64,000 nt of DNA from Primula veris (GCA_963682055.1 OY821749.1:31937631-32001630); one strand, 5' to 3'. Shown: positions 44,562-55,026, numbered from the stretch's first letter. The notes: generated from the sequence alone by a model not told the origin. A program made the numbers and translations.

Positions 44562-45206
44562 ACTTGTCTTGCACTTGATTCTGTCGTATTTTATTTCTTG
44601 TTTGCTTCACTCTTTTATGTTTCTTGGCATATACCGAACAATATGCTCGATTATCCCCCCGGAGAGCGTTGTTAGACTTGATGTTCCCTGCCGTCAAGCT
44701 AAAAACGGTCTTCGTCCACCTTGTTCGGTGTGCCCTTTGGGTAAGAATTGGTTGGGAGTCGAGGAACTTTAATCGGGGGACATTCTCGGTGTGATAATAG
44801 TGGTAGCGTATGTGGGAAGCTTTTCGTGGTAGGGTCCACTGGCCGTTTATTTAGGTGTAATGATGTGAACTGCCTTGGGTAGTGGGATACGCGCTGACGT
44901 GGCGAAATCTGGAGCGTTTATATGTTAAAAATAGCAGCGGTTGTTGACTTTTGTAGGGTTGGAAAAAAGGTAAACCTCTGTCACACGAAAGGACGGTTAT
45001 TATTTTATTCTTTTGTGACTCCACTCCTTTCTACTGTGCCAAGTATCCTTTTTGTATTTTTATCACAGAATTTGCTGAAGAAAATCTCTCTCTAAAGCAT
45101 ATTCTTCTCGCCAAAAAGGAAAATAAAAATAAAAATTCGGCCGCTTGATCTAGGGTTTCGTTTTTTTGTTGGAAGACTTGCTGCTGTTCGCGCTTGCTTG
45201 CTCATA
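44562..45206. other. Spacer before the large antisense gene
   Basis: Non-coding. It contains GCTGACGTGGCG (an ACGT-core element) at 44892-44903 and a TTTATATGTT box at 44917-44926, which may be promoter elements of the gene starting at 45207. No other structure was noted. Confidence 0.5.
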
Positions 45207-47788
45207 ATGATTACTGTAAGTGATTTTTCGTTCTCCCCCCTTCCCTTTTTTAGGAGTTGTATTTGATTTGTCGTTGTGGTCATAGGTGTGTCGTTGGTAT
45301 ATGGTTCAGGTTATCTATATATGTCTGATGATTCTTATGTATCTGGGTAATGTGAGTGCGGGGGGGGGGGGGGGGGGGGGTACGTTATATTGATGTGGTT
45401 CTTGTTTGTGTATTTAGTATATTGATGGAATTGTGAATGATGTTTGGATAGGAAATTCTGACCCAAAGTGTGGCTCAAGTTGGCACCTTCGTGGAAAAGG
45501 ATTTTAAAGAGCTTGCCGGAATACCTGACAACATACATATCTGGCTTCCTATTTCTGACGAGGAGGTGCTGGGATTTGTTCCTGCTGGCGAGGTGGCTGT
45601 GCGCTCTTCGGCATTTTTTACTGGGGGTCTTCGACTTCCTTTTACAAACTGGGTGGCTTCGTTCTTTGAGGCCGTCCAGATTGCTCCAGCCCAACTGGCC
45701 TTAAATGGTTACCGTACTCTGAACGGTATTCAAAGGTTATCGGAGTTGTCCGGAATACCGATTGAATTGAAGGACGTCTTCGGAGTCTACAGTCTGAGCT
45801 TTGAGCGTCGCAGCTCGTATCTGAAAACCCAGCGTACCTATTGCCGGCTTGTTATCGGTTTGCCGGATACCAACAAAGAGCGCAATCTTGGTATTGTGAT
45901 TGCTTCTGGTGAATGGGGCTGTCCGGGACACCAGATTCCTGGACCGGCCACCAACGCTCCCCCTATGCCCGACCTCGGCGCTCCCAATGTGGAGGCTCTG
46001 TTAGCTCTTTGGAAATGGTGGGGGCCAAGACCGACGCCGGATCCGGCGAGTCGTACTGCTCCGATGCTGCTCGGGTACCCTATGGGGTCGGTGACCAAGG
46101 GGAATCCTGCGCCCGAGATCCCCAAAGAGCCCGAGGAAGAGTTCTTGAAAGTGGTCCGGGCTCGAAGTGCTGCTCGGCTAGGGAAGAAGGCCGTTCGTTC
46201 TAAGCGTCGGGCATCTGACCCGGTCGTTGAAACAACGAAGAGGGCTAGGGGAACCGATACATCGGTTACCGAAGAGGATGCGAACATTGGCTCGGGCGAG
46301 GGGGTGTTTGCTGTTTCCCAAGAGGATACCACCGAGGATGCCTTTGCGCCGGGCGATGTATGTGTACATGTATTTTGATTTTCTTGTCTTTTGATTGTTG
46401 TCATTTTGTTCGCTAGTGCTTTGCTTTATTAGTCATCTTGTTTCAGCTACTGACCTCTCCATTGGTTACCCTCGCTCTTGCCCGGTCTATGGGTATTATT
46501 GTGTTTCAGGGGTCGATCGACGATGTATTCGGACATATGAACCTCTTGACTATCATGGGAGAGGGTACGATGACTTTGCCTGTCATCTCGCCTATCCCTA
46601 CCGAGGATCCGATAGATTTGCCCGTTTGCTCGCCCCTCCGTACTGAGGAAGAGATTGAGCATAGGGACCCTGAGATTGATCAGTTGGAGGAGGACGTGGG
46701 GGTGGAAATGGAAGGCGGCGAAGAGAGTGTCGAGGATATTGTGACGGGTGTCGAGGATGAGGCTCTCGATGGATCCAAGACGGTGTTGGTTGACGGGGTT
46801 GCAATGACCCGTTACATTGACCGATGTAGGGGTGAGCTGCTAGAGCAACCGCGACCCTTGAAGATGGGGTATACTGCTCTGAAACCCCTTGCGTTCAAGG
46901 ATGCAGAAAGACTAGCTGCCCAACCTACAATGTCAGTTATAGAGCAGGCCCACGCGGATGCGCTGAGGGTACGTGGGGCTCGTATTTCGTTTATATAGGT
47001 CTGGTACTTGTATTCTGTTTGGAATCTAATGTGTTGAAGTGCAGATTGCTTTGAGTACCGTGGCGCTACGGGATCAGCTGGGAGCTTTAGGGGCTGAGAA
47101 AGAGAAGCTGGTGGCCGAGAAGAGCGCCATAGTCGAGGAAAACGAGCAGAAGATAAAGGATCTGCTTGCAGCTTTCGAGGTCGAGAAAGAGAAATTGGTC
47201 GCCGAGAAGAAAACCCTGGGCGAGAATAATGACAAGCTGTCGGTGGACGTTCTGCACCTGACCGAGGATGTCGATAAATTGGTCGCCGAGAATAAAACCC
47301 TGGGCGAGAATTATGACAAGCTGTCGGTGGACTTTCTGCACCTGACCGAGGATGTCAATAAATTGAAGGCAGAAAAAGAGGGCGTGGTCGGTAAGTACGG
47401 GGAACTAGAGGAGGAGAACTTGCTCCTGGCAGAGGACGTGGAAGCCGAAAAGGCTAAGGTGACTGCCCTGAAAACGGCACACGCGGAGGAGCGGACAAAG
47501 TTAGCAATGATGGCCAACTTTTCTGTATACTGTGCTCATGTGCGGGCGCTCAATTTCGCGAATGTTCCTTTGTCGGATAGGGCGTGGTCGGAGTTGGTGT
47601 ATCCGTGTCCGCATGGCGCACCGCCTAAACCCTTGGACTGGGCGAATCTTCGTGAGGAAGAGCTTCCTCGGCTACCGGGACAGACAATTTCGACAGCGCT
47701 GCGTCCTCACTCTGTGTCGGCCCCGCCCACTCCTCGACCGGATGCTACTGTGGTTCCTCCATCAGTATCTCCTCAGGTGGAAACTTGA
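45207..47788 (+). CDS. Large spliced antisense gene: putative plant-transposon-domain protein with long coiled coil
   Basis: Four exons, all joined in phase 0: 45207-45215 (MIT), 45452-46357, 46447-46968 and 47045-47788, about 726 residues. Residues about 10-150 (GIPDNIHIWLPISDEEVLGF; GGLRLPFTNWVASFFEAVQI; APAQLALNGYRTL) resemble the domain listed as putative gypsy-type transposon (Transposase_28), found in proteins encoded beside or against plant retrotransposons. A basic NLS-like stretch (KKAVRSKRRA) and acidic regions follow. Exon 4 begins with a long coiled coil holding near-identical repeats (KLVAEKKTLGENNDKLSVD / KLVAENKTLGENYDKLSVD) and ends Pro-rich. An in-phase CAG|GTGGAA donor at 47776 could instead join it to 47978, so the 3' end is uncertain. 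The exon 1 call rests on ATGATTACT|GTAAGT. Confidence 0.7.
45361..45380 (+). repeat. Poly-G run of 20 in intron 1 of the large antisense gene
   Basis: A run of 20 G lies in the first intron, in otherwise AT-rich DNA. The length may be uncertain in the assembly, and a G-quadruplex is possible. Confidence 0.9.
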
Positions 47789-47977
47789 CTATCTTTCAGT
47801 ATGTATAGTAAATTTTTTTATTTTTTTTTCTTTTTTTTAGTCTCGTGTATCTAGAAACAAATTCTTTTGGGGAAGTGATAATATAGGTGCTATGTTTTCT
47901 TTCTGTTGGGCTTCCTTGGGTTAATTTCTTTTGATGGTCGTCATATTTTGAAGGATGTGAAAACAAAATATTGTCAG

Positions 47978-48571
47978 GTACCAAATAACCCCCTTGCCAT
48001 GGTGGTCTGGGCCTCGCCTAGTCGTAGTGTAGGTGACGTAATAGAAGATTTGGAAAGATCTAAGGCGTCCCTTACCGCGAAATTGACTTGTGCTTATCAG
48101 GAAATCGAGGGTCTGAATATTCATACTTCCAACTTGGCGATTCGGTTACGTGATTTGGGAGAGAAATTTAGTAAAAAGACCGCCCATTATACGGCAAATA
48201 AGGGTAAAGCGAAGGAACTTCTCGGTGCCCTACGACGTTCTCGTGATGAAGCCCGAGGTCGTGTGACGAGCTTGAACTTGGTCCTTGGGGCCGTTTTCGA
48301 GGACGCGGACCTGCTGCTATCCTTTGCCAAAGCGTATTGGGCCCGAGCTCGCGCTTTAGAGGTGCTTGAGCATATAAAAGGAATGAGTGGTGTGTCCCGG
48401 GCAGAGCGCATGGTTGATGCGAAGGCCGGGGTAACTAAAACCACTGTCGCCTTGAACCGAATCGAGGCGGTCATTCGTGAGCGTTTGGGGACGCAAATTA
48501 ATTCGTTGCGAGATATTCATTTTGCTGATGTAGTAGAGACCTCGGCGTCTGTTGAGGGGTTGTCGGATTAA
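47978..48571 (+). CDS. Coiled-coil exon or separate ORF (antisense gene cluster)
   Basis: An open frame of about 197 codons follows a good acceptor (TATTGTCAG|GTACCA) and ends TAA at 48569-48571. It encodes VPNNPLAMVVWASPSRSVGD, then a coiled coil (VIEDLERSKASLTAKLTCAY; LRRSRDEARGRVTSLNLVLG) and helical segments. The acceptor is in phase 0 with the possible donor at 47776, so this may be exon 5 of the large gene. As a separate gene it could start at the ATG at 47999 (MVVWASPS) or 47906. No recognised domain. Confidence 0.55.
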   Translation, partial: VPNNPLAMVVWASPSRSVGDVIEDLERSKASLTAKLTCAYQEIEGLNIHTSNLAIRLRDLGEKFSKKTAHYTANKGKAKELLGALRRSRDEARGRVTSLNLVLGAVFEDADLLLSFAKAYWARARALEVLEHIKGMSGVSRAERMVDAKAGVTKTTVALNRIEAVIRERLGTQINSLRDIHFADVVETSASVEGLSD

Positions 48572-48722
48572 TAATAGAGTGGCTTGTTTTGTCGTTTCAT
48601 TTGTAGCTTGTATAAAAATCTCTCTTTTTTTTTTTTTTTTTTTGTAGCTTCTTTTTCTCTCTTTTTTTTTTGTATATTCATCTCTTCTCGTTCTTCTCCC
48701 CCCCCCCCCTTTTTTTTTATAG

Positions 48723-49373
48723 GCACATGCTACTACGTCGCACCAGGCTGGTTCTCCATGCCTAGTTAACCCGGGGTTAGGACCTACTGGTGCTGCCCGG
48801 GACGAGGTCTCATCTGGTGCGGCTAGTGAGGTGCCTGACAAGTGGCCCTACATTGTTTTGATGGGCAAAAATGTCGAATTGACCGACCAATGTGCCCGAC
48901 TGCGGACCAAGCTGAAAACCCAGGCGGCCTCTTTTCGAGAATACGTTCGCCGTGCCGAGCATACTGTTGAGGTTCAGGAGCGTCGTTTGGATCGATATTG
49001 GCGTGTAAAGGACAAGTACTTTGGCAAATTAAAGTTGCTTGTGACCAAGGCCAACGCGTTGGTGAAGTATTTCCGTTTGTCCCGTGCCAGATACGATGCT
49101 TCTGCGGCTATGATCGAAGCTCGCCGTGATCTCTCCTTTGACGATGATCGCCGTAAAGCGGCCTCGGATGCTCACGAGTTCGCGAAAGAAGCCGAGTTTA
49201 ACGCGCGGCTTCAGACACTGACTTGTGTTGGAGCTCATACGACCAATTTTGATGCCCTCATTTCTGAGGAGCGTTTTGATGGTGATGAGTCTGATGGGTA
49301 CACAACGACGGATGACGAGGAGATTGAACTCGGTCCATTACCGTCGTGCTCCTCCTGCAGTAGCTCTTCTTAA
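48723..49373 (+). CDS. Last coiled-coil exon or ORF of the antisense cluster
   Basis: After a long pyrimidine tract and TTTATAG|GCACATGCT a frame of 217 codons runs to TAA. It encodes a Gly/Ala/Ser-rich segment, then WPYIVLMGKNVELTDQCARL and a basic coiled coil (RRAEHTVEVQERRLDRYWRV), and ends with an acidic then serine-rich tail (DGYTTTDDEEIELGP; CSSCSSSS). It is phase 0 at the acceptor, like the other introns here. The first in-frame ATG after the acceptor is at 48861, so it is more likely a 3' exon than a whole gene. The role is unknown. Confidence 0.55.
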   Translation, partial: AHATTSHQAGSPCLVNPGLGPTGAARDEVSSGAASEVPDKWPYIVLMGKNVELTDQCARLRTKLKTQAASFREYVRRAEHTVEVQERRLDRYWRVKDKYFGKLKLLVTKANALVKYFRLSRARYDASAAMIEARRDLSFDDDRRKAASDAHEFAKEAEFNARLQTLTCVGAHTTNFDALISEERFDGDESDGYTTTDDEEIELGPLPSCSSCSSSS

Positions 49374-49666
49374 ATGAGTCTCTTTAGTGTCGATGATCTT
49401 CTTGTTGCCTCCGTAATGCGGGCGAGGACTATTTATGTTATTTCTTTATTCCCGTTTTGTACCTTTCCATTGCCGTATTGCTATTTGATTGATTGGATCG
49501 ATTTTTCCTTGCTGATTCATTTGTCATTTCGTTATTCCTGTTTTGGATATGCTTCTTGTTGATATTTCATTGTTTAGATTGATTTTCCTTCATTGTTTTA
49601 GCCAATTTGTATTGTATTGCCGCCGTAATGTGGACCTGAATAATTCCTTGCATTGTACCTGCATAT
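49374..49666. other. 3' flank of the antisense cluster
   Basis: Non-coding, T-rich; probably 3' UTR of the preceding exon, with several loose repeats of a TTCATTGTTTTAG/TTGATTGGATCG type. No AATAAA was seen. Confidence 0.5.
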
Positions 49667-50540
49667 GAATTTCATAGTATTCCTAGGCGTTCCTTTGAAA
49701 ACACGCCATGTTGGGAATTTCATAGTATTCCTAGGCACTTCGGCCATGTTGGGAATTTCATAGTATTCCTAGGCGTTCCTTCGGTAACACGCCATGTTGG
49801 GAATTTCATAGTATTCCTAGGCACTTCGGCCATGTTGGGAATTTCATAGTATTCCTAGGCGTTCCTTCGGTAACACGCCATGTTGGGAATTTCATAGTAT
49901 TCCTAGGCACTTCGGCCATGTTGGGAATTTCATAGTATTCCTAGGCGTTCCTTCGGTAACACGCCATGTTGGGAATTTCATAGTATTCCTAGGCACTTCG
50001 GCCATGTTGGGAATTTCATAGTATTCCTAGACGTTCCTTCGGTAACATGCCATTTACGGAATTTCATAGTATTCCTAGGCACTTCGGCCATGTTGGGAAT
50101 TTCATAGTATTCCTAGACGTTCCTTCGGTAACACGCCATTTACGGAATTTCATAGTATTCCTAGGCACTTCGGCCATGTTGGGAATTTCATAGTATTCCT
50201 AGACGTTCCTTCGGTAACACGCCATTTACGGAATTTCATAGTATTCCTAGGCACTTCGGCCATGTTGGGAATTTCATAGTATTCCTAGACGTTCCTTCGG
50301 TAACACGCCATTTACGGAATTTCATAGTATTCCTAGGCACTTCGGCCATGTTGGGAATTTCATAGTATTCCTAGACGTTCCTTCGGTAACAGGCCATTTA
50401 CGGAATTTCATAGTATTCCTAGGCACTTCGGCCATGTTGGGAATTTCATAGTATTCCTAGACGTTCCTTCGGTAACACGCCATTTACGGAATTTCATAGT
50501 ATTTCTAGGCACTTCGGCCATGTTGGGAATTTCATAGCAT
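49667..50540 (+). repeat. 86-bp tandem repeat array (about ten units) inside the LTR element
   Basis: Each 86-bp unit consists of two half-units, both starting GAATTTCATAGTATTCCTAG: one continues GCACTTCGGCCATGTTGG, the other GCGTTCCTTCGGTAACACGC. The phrase CACTTCGGCC recurs at 49736, 49822, 49908 and 49994, exactly 86 bp apart, and on to about 50512. Units before about 50030 end in CACGCCATGTTGGG; later units carry GACGTTCC and GCCATTTACGG. The array lies 105 bp beyond the integrase stop. Tandem arrays near the 3' end of Tat-lineage elements are known seeds of satellite DNA. Confidence 0.97.
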
Positions 50541-50644
50541 TAGTAGACAGCATGATAATATATTTTATTCATTCAAAAGACGAAAGATAATGCCATTAAG
50601 TAAGAAGGGTAAGGTAGCACCTGTACTTGTATTCGGAGGATTGC

Positions 50645-51523
50645 CTATACGTAGTACTTTTTTAGGTTAGCCACATTCCAAGAATTCTTTTCCCCTCGGC
50701 TATTGGCGAGCAGGACGCTTTTGATTTTGTAAGAGACTGGACTTGTTCGCTTGACGATTTCGTACGGGCCTTCCCAGGTAGGGCTTAGCTTGCCATGTAT
50801 TTCGTTGCGGGTATAGACCGTCACTCGTCGCAGCACCAGTTCTCCTACCATGAATTCTTTGGACCCTTTTACTCTCTTGTCATAGGTTTGCTTCACGCTT
50901 TGTTGGTACTTAGCTAGGGTAAGGGCCGCTATCTCTCGTTTCTCGTCTATCATGTCGAGCTCTTCTCTCATTCTTTGTTCATTGTTTCCCTGCTCGACCA
51001 ACGTTGTTCGGAGCGTGGGTAGCCCGATCTCTGTCGGTATGATGGCCTCAACACCGTATGCTAAGCTAAACGGGGTTTCCTTGGTGCCCGTCTTGGGTGT
51101 AGTTCGGCACGACCATAAAACGTTGAGTAGCCGTTCGGGCCACCTCCCCTTTGCTTGTTCAAGGGTGGTCTTGATGCCGTCTAATATTGTTCGGTTTGAC
51201 ACTTCGGCTTGCCCGTTTCCTTGTGGGTATGTCGGCGTCGAATAGAATTTCCGGATACCGAGTTCCTCGTACCACAGCTGTAAATTGGCATCTTTGAACT
51301 GGGTTCCGTTGTCGGCGATAATAGCGTAAGGTATACCGAACCTAGTGATGATGTATTCCCAAATGAATTGTTTGACGTTGCTGGCTTTGATTTCTCGGAG
51401 GGGTTTAGCTTCATATCTGTCACGAATGGCGAGTAGATCGTCGAGGTCTTGTTGGCTAATTTGCGCGTTCTGGTTATTGGTTTCTACTATCTCGGGATGG
51501 GTTTCCTCTACATTGGTCACCAT
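50645..51523 (-). pseudogene. Leader/gag N-terminus fused in frame to gypsy integrase C-terminal half
   Basis: A continuous 292-codon frame on the - strand. The first 36 or so residues (MVTNVEETHPEIVE, then QNAQISQQDLDDLLAIRDRY) look like the start of a gag polyprotein. They run directly into integrase at about EAKPLREIKASNVKQFIWEY. The core keeps the second catalytic Asp (IIADNGTQF) and the Glu (NGQAEVSNRT) but has lost the zinc-binding HHCC and the first Asp. The C-terminal part (ETPFSLAYGVEAIIP; GELVLRRVTV; KLSPTWEGPYEIVK) is intact and matches Tat/Athila-branch integrases. Capsid, protease, RT and RNase H are gone. It cannot be a working integrase; whether it is translated is unknown. Confidence 0.9.
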
Positions 51524-51582
51524 TGTCGCTCGTCTGGCAGAGTATTGGTATTCGAATTCTAAGCTAGTTGGAAACTAGATGA

Positions 51583-51600
51583 TTCCCGGAGACGGCGCCA
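51583..51600 (-). promoter_or_regulatory. Primer-binding site of the gypsy element
   Basis: Two bases inside the LTR edge, the - strand reads TGGCGCCGTCTCCGGGAA. This resembles the complement of the 3' end of plant tRNA-Asp (TGGCGCCGTTGCCGGGGA from memory), a primer common in Tat/Athila-branch elements, with a few mismatches. Confidence 0.75.
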
Positions 51601-51602
51601 TT

Positions 51603-52172
51603 TGATAAAGCCATAACTTTGGTCGGTCGCGTTAGGCTTTTCAACAATAATATAATAGTAAATCAACCGTAAATAATGGACACTTCCTGATCTTTATTAT
51701 TGCTCGGACTATTATCCTTATTCGGAATATTACACTTGCTCGGATTAGTATCTCTTTTTTACAATTGTGCTCGATTTGACTATTTGATCTCTCTTCTTGA
51801 TCTTTCCCTCCTTTTCTTCGGTGCTCGGCTTTATCTCTACTCGGTTTATTTCTTGACGTGATATGCTTTGACTAATTTCTCTCTTTTCTCAACTTCTCTC
51901 TATATTTTTTGGATAGATTTTCTGGTCCATTTCTAGGAGGGGTAGTTGGCTATTTATAGGCAATTGCGCCTTCTAGGATATTGACAAATGTCTTCATCAC
52001 AGAGATTTTTCAGACATGGGTCCCCATTTGATTGGGCTTGAGCTTTTGATAGTAACATCTCAATTCCTATGAAAAGTATGAGACGACCCATTTAAGCGTT
52101 GGATACCCATTTATAAAGTGGGTTGATTATTACCCGAATAGAATATTCGGGTCTAATTTTTATGTTCTATCA
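51603..52172 (-). repeat. 5' LTR of the gypsy element
   Basis: 570 bp, colinear with 39821-40390, with about seven substitutions and no indel seen. Its TATA box (CTATAAATAG on -) is near 51949-51958. Followed by the target duplication TGGGT at 52173-52177. Confidence 0.95.
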
Positions 52173-53332
52173 TGGGTAGTATATATAACAATTACCACTT
52201 AACAGGTCATTAATGATCAATCGTGCATAGAAGACTAAGCACATGTATTTGTGTAATTTCTTATTGTTGAGTGGGAACATTGAGGGGGAGCTACGACATC
52301 ACTTCCGTCAGCATCCGCTTATTTTAACAACCGAATAGACCAAGAGTAGTAATGATCATTGGAAATCAACTAGTACTATTGTTTGAGCCTTGAAAAAACT
52401 AGTAAACTTATCTGACACAATTAAGCTAGTTGCTTTAGTAAACTCATATTAGCTGTTGCTCGAGATTTGACTTTAGAATCCATCATGAAATTGCCATTTC
52501 TTGAATTGGGTAGTTACTATAAATTAGATTAATAATATGTTGAGTGAGAGAGTGAACAAACATTTTTTTTTTGAGAAAGCAAATACCAGATCTCATATTG
52601 GAAACGGGAAGCATTCATACTCGTAGGCTGCCAGGTCACCGCTGCGGCGTTCTTAATCAACAGGATCAAATTCGAGTATTATGCTAAACACAACTTTTAC
52701 TTTGTACAGCTTTTATCTTAATTTCTTTACTTGTTCATTTCCAATTTATTCATGCCTGCGAGAACAAAGTTGGGGATGGACTATCCTAACTGTTCTGTTG
52801 CGGCTTAATTAAATTATCTCGTGATTGATAGAAGTACCTGCATAGTTTCATTGTAAATTTTCGAACATTAGCGGTGCTCGAACTCAGTTACTCCCTTTTA
52901 AGAATAAATTCGTAAAATGAAATTTCCAAATTTCTTTACAATCTATTATGATATCCTTTTAAAATTTGGTACCCTTTCGTGCATTAGTTTAGTCTTTATG
53001 CATAACTCTTATTTCCTGGAATAAAGTTTCGAACTTCTAGGTGTTAAAGGTGCATTATTCATTTCTAATGTGAAGGTGCTGTAAACAAATTTCGGGTTCT
53101 TTTTACATCTGCTGAGATTTGCACAAGTAATCACATATGCTCCTGTAAGTAAAAATATATTATCAAAACCCTCAAACAAACAGGAGTTATATCTAAATTT
53201 AAATTTAAATCTAAATCTAAATCTAAATTTTCTTGACATTTGACCGTCTTAAACTCTTAAAGTAGCAAATTTGATAACTTTAGGACCTGTAAGTCTAACA
53301 TGTTAGTGTTTTGATAATTACTTAGTAACTAC
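52173..53332 (+). repeat. Unit C: DC1 upstream flank, right of the LTR element
   Basis: Resumes the host sequence broken at 39820 and matches 19490-20755 of unit A. Near 53188-53226 it carries an expanded ATCTAAATCTAAAT short repeat not present in unit A. No gene. Confidence 0.85.
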
Positions 53333-54734
53333 CTAATTTTTTTGTTATTATGAATTTACATACATACATAGGTCAATGTTACTCTAAATTTACACAAGTG
53401 AGTATGGACTTTTAAGTATAAATTCAAGAGCAGCCTATATCAAAGATTTCGAATGAAATATTCATAATATAGTAACAAACCTCATGAACCTGTCTCCAAA
53501 AATCCGTATCTGATGCAAAAAAGGTCAATGTTATCAACCGGTCTCCAACCTACATATATAGTTTTATTGTAAAGTTTACACATTTTTTTTTCTTTATTAG
53601 TGTTAGAACTCAGGATCACTGTTTGCATGGCTGGTTATTCAGTTATATATTTCTAAATTTTGTTCAAAATATGACTAAAAGTAGGTCTAAAACTCTAACA
53701 TGCTAGTGTTAGCTTGATAATTGCTTTGCAACTTTACAGACTTTAGAAGCACCCATCTTCGTGTTTTGCTTACCTTTATTTTGGTATAATACCACAAGAA
53801 TCAAACAATAATACAACATGGAGTTGCAACCTTTCAACTAGAACATCGGGCAACTTGTCAAGTCTTTTTTAAATATGTTTTATGATAGTATAATGCATAT
53901 TTGATAACTATTCATTTACATTGTGTTACACTAGCCTAGCTAATGGATATGTAGTTATGATTATAACTTAGCTACATTTTTTATACATTTACTACACCAA
54001 ACAATAGTACGGTTTACGATTTGAGTATCCATCTTTCAAAATTTTCAATTTAGCTACCACGCTATAATAACTTTCCAATTTAGATACCACCGTCTTAATA
54101 AATCACGAAATCATGTCACGTGACATTTGACAAACATTAATTTGAAAGGCTAATTTAACAATTTTGCACAAAAATATGTCATTATAAAAAAAATTTCCTT
54201 CCAATTTCACACAAAAAAAAATTAGCATATAATCCAAATTTTTGTTATGTGTGAAATTGGAAAAAACATTTTTATAAGATGACATATTTTTGTGCAAAAT
54301 TGTCAAATTAGGCTCTCAAATTAATATTTGTCAAATGTCACGTGACATGATTCCGTGATTTATTTAGACGGTGCTATCTAAATTGGAAAGTTACCGTAGT
54401 GTGGTACCTAAATTGGAAAATTTGAAAGGTGTGTACCCAAATTATTAAAAGCATATAGTTTAGTGTAATAAACCTATAAAACCCCGTTCTTTAAACCAAT
54501 TTCGGGTCCTTCTTTTATCTGCCGAGGTTACGCTTTTCACAAGGTATGTCCTTAGCTTATATTTTTTTAAGTTGCATTTTTTCCCGTTAAAACTCAATCC
54601 GACCCAACCCGAATATAAATTTCGAAACATTAGCGGTGCTCGAACTCAGGTACTCCCTTTTTAGAATTAATTTGTAAAATGAAATTTCCAAATTTCTTTA
54701 CAATCTATTATGAAATTTCCAAATTTGTAAACTC
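53333..54734. other. Unit C-specific insertion in the DC1 upstream flank
   Basis: Absent from unit A at 20755. It is bracketed by a partial direct repeat of host sequence (53255-53332 and 54735-54826, both with AGTAGCAAATTTGATAACTT). It contains a piece matching 34810-34930 (53757-53895) and the foldback element at 54010-54455. No protein-coding frame. Confidence 0.75.
54010..54455. mobile_element. Foldback MITE with about 200-bp inverted arms
   Basis: The left arm starts near ATTTGAGTATCCATCTTTCA and the right arm ends with its complement near GAAAGGTGTGTACCCAAAT. Matching inner blocks are AACTTTCCAATTTAGATACC / TATCTAAATTGGAAAGTTAC, GTCACGTGACATTTGACAAA / TTTGTCAAATGTCACGTGAC and CACAAAAATATGTCAT / ATGACATATTTTTGTG. 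The loop is about 60-80 bp. No coding capacity. A clear target duplication was not resolved. Confidence 0.88.
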
Positions 54735-55026
54735 TTAAGACTTAAAGTAGCAAATTTGATAACTTTAGGACATGTAAGGCTAACATGTTAGTGTTTTGAT
54801 AATTAGTTAGTAACTACCTCAAGAAGCTTTTGAAGTTACCGACTTCAGAAGCCATCATTCCGCAATTATCAGTCAAGAAGTTATAGATATGATAATTTGT
54901 AATTTGCCACTTAACAGGCAGAACCGATATCTAGAAAATATCTGGAGAAAGACATGGAGGGGAAAGAGTTGAAACATTCCTTCCATAACCATATGTTGAC
55001 TCTCAAAGCTGAACAGTCAAAAATTA

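Larger units (their letters stand above)
39821..52172 (-). mobile_element. Complete 12.35-kb Ty3/gypsy (Tat-like) LTR retrotransposon with reduced pol and antisense genes
   Basis: Bounded by two 570-bp LTRs and a perfect 5-bp target duplication TGGGT (39816-39820 and 52173-52177). Orientation is - : the primer-binding site follows the LTR at 51603, the LTR TATA box reads CTATAAATAG on the - strand, and the only pol remnant is on -. In element order: LTR, PBS, leader-integrase fusion (51523-50645), 86-bp repeat array (50540-49667), then about 9 kb carrying + strand genes, then LTR. Protease, RT, RNase H and the N-terminal half of integrase are missing, so movement would need help from a relative. 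I count about seven differences between LTRs by eye, so the insertion is recent. Confidence 0.95.

Noticed and set aside
45838..46404. 188-codon - strand frame
   Set aside because: Shadow of the large antisense gene's second exon, which has domain similarity and good splice sites; the shadow has neither.
40634..49373. Possible envelope gene or virus-derived genes in the LTR element
   Set aside because: ORFs are antisense to pol, lack signal peptides and membrane segments, and are coiled-coil; nothing suggests an envelope protein.
49667..50540. Regular repeats with alternating segments resembling a CRISPR array
   Set aside because: The alternating segments are themselves repeated at 86 bp rather than unique spacers, and the array sits in a plant retrotransposon.
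53188..53226. ATCTAAATCTAAAT run as an interstitial telomere repeat
   Set aside because: The unit is TCTAAA with no GGG; plant telomere repeat is TTTAGGG.
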